Positions 59,480 to 64,000 of a stretch of 64,000 nt of DNA are shown one piece after another. The DNA is from Streptomyces sporangiiformans. Its GTDB lineage: Bacteria; Actinomycetota; Actinomycetes; Streptomycetales; Streptomycetaceae. The DNA lies in contig NZ_VCHX02000166.1 of the NCBI RefSeq assembly GCF_005768555.2, positions 10,159 to 74,158 of the forward strand, in the 5' to 3' direction. The notes under the pieces were generated by a model. That model saw only the letters and a program-made list of their open reading frames with translations, had not been told where the DNA came from and searched no databases. The stretch's first letter is position 1. The number at the start of each line of letters is the position of its first letter. Made by a program: the position numbers and the translations under genes.

Positions 59480-60277
59480 ATGGACGACACGCCAGCGATC
59501 GAAGCGGCCTTGCCGGCTCAAGTCCCTGCTGCCGTGCCCGCGGGGGTGGCCGGCTCGGACGAGCGGCGTGACTACCGTCCCGGGTACGAGATCGTGGCGG
59601 AGCGGATCCTCGCGTACATCGCCGAGGAGCGCCTGGCGCCGGGTGACCGGCTGCCCACGGAGATCGACCTCGCCCGGACGCTGGACACCAGCAGGGCGGT
59701 GGTGCGGGAAGCCGTCAAGATCCTTTCGGCGCTGGGTCGGGTACGGGCGCACAAGGGGCGGGGTCTGTTCGTCGCGGACGACGAAGGCATGCTCATCACC
59801 AGCCGGTGGGGAGGCTTCTTCCGCCCCGTCGACATCGATCACGTGCTGATGCTGTTCGAGTTCCGCAGGGTCCAGGAGATGGCCGCCAGCAGTCTGGCGG
59901 CCACCCGCGCCACCCCCTCGGAGCTGCGCACCATCGAAGTCGCCATGGAGCAGTGCCGGCACGGGTTCGTTCACGGTCAGGTCGACGTGTTCAACCAGGC
60001 GGACGAGGACTTCCACGCGGCCGTGTCGGCGGCCTCGCACAACACGTTCCTCGTCAGCGCCGTGCGGGACGCGCGACGCCTGCAGCGCCAGTCCAGCGCC
60101 ATCGGTATCCACGACTCGTTCGGGGAGAACACCGAGGCGGCCATCGAGGAGCACGAGGCGATCTACCGGGCCATCCGTGACGGCCGCCCCGAGGAAGCGG
60201 CGCAGGCCACCGCGGCACACCTCGACCGAACCCTGGAGGACTACCGGCGCGAGATCCAGCGTCGTCTGTTCGGCTGA
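59480..60277 (+). CDS. FadR-type GntR transcriptional regulator
   Basis: 265 residues, start ATG with GGGAGG eight bases upstream. N-terminal winged HTH (about 35-105): YEIVAERILAYIAEERLAPGDRLP, then TEIDLARTLDTSRAVVREAVKIL and RVRAHKGRGLFV. C-terminal FCD-type all-helical ligand domain (about 120-255) with metal-binding-type residues in DEDFHAAVSAASHN and EHEAIYRAIRDGRPEEA. GntR/FadR regulators respond to sugar acids or hydroxy acids. It is divergent from the importer/fucose operon, so repression of that operon relieved by a fuconate-type intermediate is the likely job. Confidence 0.92.
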   Translation: MDDTPAIEAALPAQVPAAVPAGVAGSDERRDYRPGYEIVAERILAYIAEERLAPGDRLPTEIDLARTLDTSRAVVREAVKILSALGRVRAHKGRGLFVADDEGMLITSRWGGFFRPVDIDHVLMLFEFRRVQEMAASSLAATRATPSELRTIEVAMEQCRHGFVHGQVDVFNQADEDFHAAVSAASHNTFLVSAVRDARRLQRQSSAIGIHDSFGENTEAAIEEHEAIYRAIRDGRPEEAAQATAAHLDRTLEDYRREIQRRLFG

Positions 60278-60348
60278 CGCCGCCCGTCGGCGCGCCGTGC
60301 GCGCCCTGTCCCGGCCGCCGCACGTCCCGGAAAGACGCGGACGATCCG

Positions 60349-60377
60349 TTGACTTCTGTGCGGCAGGGACTCTAACT
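60349..60377 (+). promoter_or_regulatory. Promoter of the GH43 gene
   Basis: TTGACT (60349-60354) and CTAACT (60372-60377) are exactly 17 bases apart, a good principal-sigma promoter, about 275 bases before the coding sequence. The long leader carries a palindrome just downstream. Confidence 0.5.
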
Positions 60378-60411
60378 TCGGCGTCGATCGGTTCGACAAG
60401 CCGCCAGTTGT

Positions 60412-60423
60412 TCGATATATCGA
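60412..60423. promoter_or_regulatory. Palindromic operator candidate upstream of GH43
   Basis: TCGATATATCGA is a perfect 12-base palindrome 35 bases downstream of the -10 element, in otherwise very GC-rich DNA. Such a site after the transcription start suits a repressor such as LacI or GntR type. No second copy was noticed in front of the other cluster genes. Confidence 0.45.
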
Positions 60424-60658
60424 CCAAGGTCGTTCCGTCAGTCGCGTGTCCCAAAGGATCGTTGCCCAGGCGTCCGGGGGTCTGCCTTCGTCATGCCGCC
60501 ACCACCCCCGCGCAGCGCGGGTGAGGGGCGTCAGCCCGCTGGGACGCGGCACGCACGACGCGAAGGCCGTGTCCCTTCCATGTTCTCCCTCCCGCGTTCT
60601 CCCCGCGGTGTGCACCCACCGCTCCCGCACGTGATGACCTCCAGCCAAGGACTGCATC

Positions 60659-62710
60659 GTGGACCTCACCAGAAGACAACTCGGCCGGCTCGCCGCGGTC
60701 GGTACCGGCGCCCTCCTCCTCCCGGGCCTGCTCCCGTCGAGCACGGCGGCGGCAGACTCGTTTCCGGCCACAAAGTGGGGTGACCAGGGCGACGGCACGT
60801 ACGCCAACCCGATCGTCCCGGCCGACCTGAGTGACTGGGACTGCATCCGGGTCGGCTCCGACTACTACGGCATCACCAGCACGTTCGGACACTCGCCCGG
60901 CATGGCCGTCCTGCACTCGAAGGACCTGGTCAACTGGCGCACGCTCGGCGGCTCGGTCGACGACGTCACCCGCATCGGACCGGAGCTGAACTGGGACCGG
61001 ATGAACCGCTACGGCCGCGGTGTGTGGGCCGGGGCCATCCGCTACCACGCGGGGCGGTACTGGGTGTACTTCAACACCCCCGACGAGGGCTTCTTCATGA
61101 CGTCGGCCCCGTCACCGACCGGGCCCTGGGAGCCGTTGCACTCGATGTGGCGGACCTCCGGCTGGAACGACGTGTGCCCGTTCTGGGACGACGACGGCCA
61201 GGGCTACCTGGTCACCACGCACTACTCGGACAACTACAAGATCCACCTCTACAAGCTGTCCGAGGACGGCAAGTCGCTGGTCGGCCCGGCCCCGGTGATC
61301 CACCAGTCGAACCGCAGCGAGGCCAGCAAGCTGTACAAGATCGACGGTGTCTACTACCACCTGTTCAGCGAGGTGAAGCCCGAGGGCCGGGTCCTCATGA
61401 TGAACCGCGGTTCCAGCCTCTACGGCCCCTTCGAGACCCGGCAGCTGCTGCACGTCAACACCTCGGTCGACCGCGAGCCCAACCAGGGCGGGCTGGTGCA
61501 GACCCCGGGCGGCGACTGGTACTTCGTGACCCACCACGGCCACGGCGGCTGGGAGGGGCGCGTGCTGTCCCTGCTGCCGGTGACCTGGGTGGACGGCTGG
61601 CCGATCATCGGCACGGTGGGCTCGGACGGCATCGGCACCATGGCGTGGACGGGTCAGTTGCCCGCCATCGGCACCCCTGGCCTCCCCGTCGACGCGTTGC
61701 CCGCCGTCGTGACCAGCGACTCGTTCACCGGCACCCGCCTCAAGCCGCAGTGGGAGTGGTACTACCAACCCCGCGCGGGCTACTGGTCGTTGACCGAACG
61801 CCCCGGCTATCTGCGGCTGAAGGCGTTCGCACCGCTGGCCGGGGACAACCTGATGAAGGTGGGCAACACCCTCACCCAGCGAGTGCTGCGCACCGCGGGC
61901 GGCGCCACGGTGACCGTCCGCCTCGAACTGGCCGGCCTCGCCGATGGCCAGCACGCCGGGCTGTGCCACTACGCCGCCACCTACGCCGGACTGGGTGTCC
62001 GACGCTCCGGGACCACCACCACGATCGAGCACAACGCAGGCGGCACGCTGACCAGCGGCGCGGCCATCACGCAGAACGCCGTGTGGCTGCGCACCACGTG
62101 GGACGTGAACGGGGTCAGCCGCTTCTCCTACAGCCTCGACGGGAGCACGTTCACCCAGGTCGGTGGCACCTACCAGCTCACCTGGGGCGGCTACCGCGGC
62201 GACCGGATCGGCCTGTACACCTACAACCCGGGCGGCACCGGTCACATCGACGTGGACTCGGTGCAGTACACCATCGCCCCCGCGCGGACGTACACATGCG
62301 TCAGCGTGCGCAGCGGCAAGGTGGCCGACGTCTCCGGTGGGTCCGGCGCGGACGGCGCCGCCGTGATCCAGTGGACCGACAAAGGCGCGACGAACCAGCA
62401 GTGGGCCTTCCAGTCCACGGCAGACGGCTACCACACCATCACCTGCGTCCGCAGCGGCAAGGTGCTCGACGTGGCCGGATCCTCCACGGCGGACGGCGCG
62501 CGGGTCGTACAGGCGACCCCCGACGGCAGGGCCAGCCAGCAGTGGCAGCTGCGCCCGCTGTCCGGCGGTGTGTTCCAGGTGGTCAACCGCAACAGCGGCA
62601 AGGTGCTCGACGTCACCTCCGGCAGCACGGCCGACGGCGCCGCGCTGATCCAGTACGCCGACCGGGGCAGCACCAACCAGCAGTGGACGTTCCGCCGGGT
62701 CACCGGCTAG
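60659..62710 (+). CDS. Secreted GH43 glycosidase with ricin-type module
   Basis: 683 residues from a GTG start. A Tat-type signal (TRRQLGRLAAVGTGALLLPGLL, cleavage near AAADS). Catalytic five-bladed propeller (about 40-330): the base aspartate in ADLSDWDCIRVGSDYY, the pKa modulator in WNDVCPFWDDDGQGYL and the acid in SEASKLYKIDGVYYHLFSE. A beta-sandwich of the GH43 C2 type follows (about 355-540, DSFTGTRLKPQWEWYYQP), then a ricin-B trefoil with three QQW repeats. This architecture belongs to exo-acting beta-xylosidase / arabinofuranosidase / galactosidase types, so it likely trims side chains of a plant or microbial glycan together with the fucosidases. Own promoter and a palindrome upstream. 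Confidence 0.9.
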   Translation: MDLTRRQLGRLAAVGTGALLLPGLLPSSTAAADSFPATKWGDQGDGTYANPIVPADLSDWDCIRVGSDYYGITSTFGHSPGMAVLHSKDLVNWRTLGGSVDDVTRIGPELNWDRMNRYGRGVWAGAIRYHAGRYWVYFNTPDEGFFMTSAPSPTGPWEPLHSMWRTSGWNDVCPFWDDDGQGYLVTTHYSDNYKIHLYKLSEDGKSLVGPAPVIHQSNRSEASKLYKIDGVYYHLFSEVKPEGRVLMMNRGSSLYGPFETRQLLHVNTSVDREPNQGGLVQTPGGDWYFVTHHGHGGWEGRVLSLLPVTWVDGWPIIGTVGSDGIGTMAWTGQLPAIGTPGLPVDALPAVVTSDSFTGTRLKPQWEWYYQPRAGYWSLTERPGYLRLKAFAPLAGDNLMKVGNTLTQRVLRTAGGATVTVRLELAGLADGQHAGLCHYAATYAGLGVRRSGTTTTIEHNAGGTLTSGAAITQNAVWLRTTWDVNGVSRFSYSLDGSTFTQVGGTYQLTWGGYRGDRIGLYTYNPGGTGHIDVDSVQYTIAPARTYTCVSVRSGKVADVSGGSGADGAAVIQWTDKGATNQQWAFQSTADGYHTITCVRSGKVLDVAGSSTADGARVVQATPDGRASQQWQLRPLSGGVFQVVNRNSGKVLDVTSGSTADGAALIQYADRGSTNQQWTFRRVTG

Positions 62711-62728
62711 ACCTACATCGATTCCGCC

Positions 62729-62750
62729 CGCCGGCTGATACGAGCCGGCG
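62729..62750 (+). terminator. Terminator-like hairpin after GH43
   Basis: CGCCGGCT and AGCCGGCG form an 8-bp stem with a 6-base loop 19 bases after the stop codon. No T tract, which is usual in Streptomyces. Confidence 0.5.
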
Positions 62751-62898
62751 CGGCCGCGGCCCGGCCCGGCGGCTCCTTCGCCGTGGGGCCGGCCGTCACG
62801 CATGGGACACGGTGTCCGGTGGCCCCGAGGACACCGTCCCCGCGACCCGACCACGGTCCTAGTACTGCAACGGTGTCTGTCCTGATTGCTGGGCAGTT

Positions 62899-64000
62899 TC
62901 AGGGGCTGTGTCCGCGTCGTCTGTAGTGACTGGTGCGGGCTTGGTGCTGGCGTCGTCGGCGCCATGTCGACCAGTGCAGGATGTGGTCGATGGGGGTGGG
63001 GCGACGATCGGTGAGTCGGGTGATCAGTCGTCGTATCTCGGCGAGACTCACCTGGATGAGCTGGGAGGATCCGTTTCTGCTTTCTCCGTGTCCAGTTGGC
63101 GGGCCCGCAGGACGGTGAGGAAGGCGTGGGCGGCCATGGCGAGGGTCATGTGGCGGTGCTAGCCCGGATAGCGGCGGACCTGGTAGTCGTCCAGGCCGCA
63201 CTCCTGCTTGGCGGTCTGGAAGCACTCCTCCACCGCCCAGCGGCTGCCCGCGACACGGATTAGCTGCTCCAGGGTGGTGTCGGCGGGACAGTAGGCGATG
63301 TAGTAGGAGATTTCCTCGGGTCTGCTCACGCTGCGGCGGGCGATGACCCAGTGCCGACGGTCTTCGCGGTGCCAGGGCCTCACCTCGACGCGGGCCCAGT
63401 CGTAGATCCGACGGCCATGTGCTCCCTCGCCGCAGGAACGGCGCTTCCACTTCTGCCGTGGCAGGGCGGGAAACAGATCGTGGACGGGGTGGTCGATGGC
63501 CCAGCGGGTGACGACCGTGTCGTGCCGGGTGGTCGCCATCACGTGGAAGACATCGGCCTGCTCGAGTTCGAACCGCCAGCCCTTGCTGAACCCGTAAGCG
63601 GCATCTGCGGTCACCCACCGAAACGGGATCCGGTCCGTGATGGCCTTGCGGACCATCGCCTTGGCCATGACCACCTTCGTCTCAAAGGCGATCTCGTCGC
63701 CGATGCCGGCCCGCCGGCAGCGTTCCCGGTCGTCCGTCCACGACGTGGGCAGATACAGCCGTCGGTCGATCAGGGTGCGTCCGCGGCCGGTGGCGTAGGC
63801 GAGGAAGACGCCGATCTGGGAGTTTTCCGTGCGGCCCGCGGTGCCGGAATACTGCCGCTGCACCCCTGCCGAGCGGGTGCCCTTCTTCAAAAAGCCGGTG
63901 TCGTCGACGATGAGCACCGCTTCGAGGTCACCGAGGTTGTCGACCACGTAGCGGCGCACGTCGTCGAGGACCTCGTCGGCGTCCCACTCGATCCGGTTCA
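62899..64000 (-). pseudogene. IS701-family transposase, interrupted by amber stop and frameshift, 5' end outside window
   Basis: The minus strand entering from 64000 reads an IS701-type DDE transposase: LEAVLIVDDTGFLKKGTRSAG with GVQRQYSGTAGRTENSQIGVF (first catalytic Asp), IPFRWVTADAAYGFS (second) and RWAVEECFQTAKQECGLDDY (Glu). The frame ends at TAG (63161-63159) in YPG-stop-HRHMTLAMAAHAFL, where intact copies have tryptophan. The rest of the C-terminus (LAEIRRLITRLTDR, HILHWSTWRRRRQHQA) follows after a further one-base shift. It is therefore truncated before its last ~90 residues. The 62751-62898 DNA likely includes the IS end. Confidence 0.85.

Noticed and set aside
61112..62965. 617-codon reverse frame opposite GH43
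   Set aside because: Antisense shadow of a gene with clear catalytic motifs and signal peptide.

Overview
The window is very GC-rich, actinobacterial-type DNA, almost certainly from a Streptomyces. The signs are strong third-position GC bias, a class A RNase P RNA, Tat-type secreted hydrolases with ricin-type modules, an ABC sugar importer without its own ATPase, and families common in that genus (IS701, IS110, IS30, Uma2, tagged STAND NTPases, nucleotidyl cyclase).

Layout. (1) 1-3286 is chromosome: a partial MerR regulator, a Uma2 nuclease-like protein, an AraC regulator, an EamA exporter, and the RNase P RNA gene (rnpB), which overlaps the exporter's 3' end. (2) About 3253-35698 is a ~32 kb island. 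The last 34 bases of rnpB recur exactly at 35665-35698, and similarity continues on the downstream side of both copies, so this looks like site-specific integration into the 3' end of rnpB, probably with a second related element in tandem to the right. The island carries a tyrosine recombinase, a plasmid-like ParA/partition/HTH backbone at its right end, and a dense set of defence-like genes. These are: a PD-(D/E)XK-like protein; a three-gene unit (radical SAM, DUF6375, nuclease-STAND NTPase); an HNH protein; a locus pairing a class III nucleotidyl cyclase with a DUF5706 (Pycsar effector-like) membrane protein, a Crp-type cyclic-nucleotide regulator and two STAND-type proteins; and an HTH-Mrr-STAND protein beside a NYN nuclease. 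(3) 35.7-43.6 kb is an IS graveyard: a wrecked type I-C CRISPR-Cas locus (cas5c intact; cas8c frameshifted and fused to an IS630 transposase), IS110, an IS with 83-bp terminal repeats carrying a GNAT passenger, and a broken IS30. (4) 43.6-62.7 kb is a sugar-utilisation cluster, best read as fucoside degradation and L-fucose oxidation: secreted GH29 and beta-helix (GH141-like) enzymes, aldo/keto reductase, SDR, zinc dehydrogenase, lactonase, mutarotase, an alpha/alpha-barrel protein, ABC importer, FadR-type regulator and a secreted GH43. (5) The right edge is a damaged IS701 copy.

Most striking is the cyclase locus (15.7-25.4 kb). The cyclase and two STAND-type proteins share a short tag, seen nowhere else in the window, built on HGxxGIQAYN-like residues: C-terminal in the cyclase, N-terminal in the other two. 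The two outward-facing transcription units begin with nearly identical ~135-bp leaders containing two palindromes, and a cyclic-nucleotide-binding regulator is encoded between them. This suggests a second-messenger circuit in which the cyclase product could gate both a membrane effector and transcription of the tagged NTPase units. The function is inferred; the tag, the repeated leaders and the gene order are visible directly.
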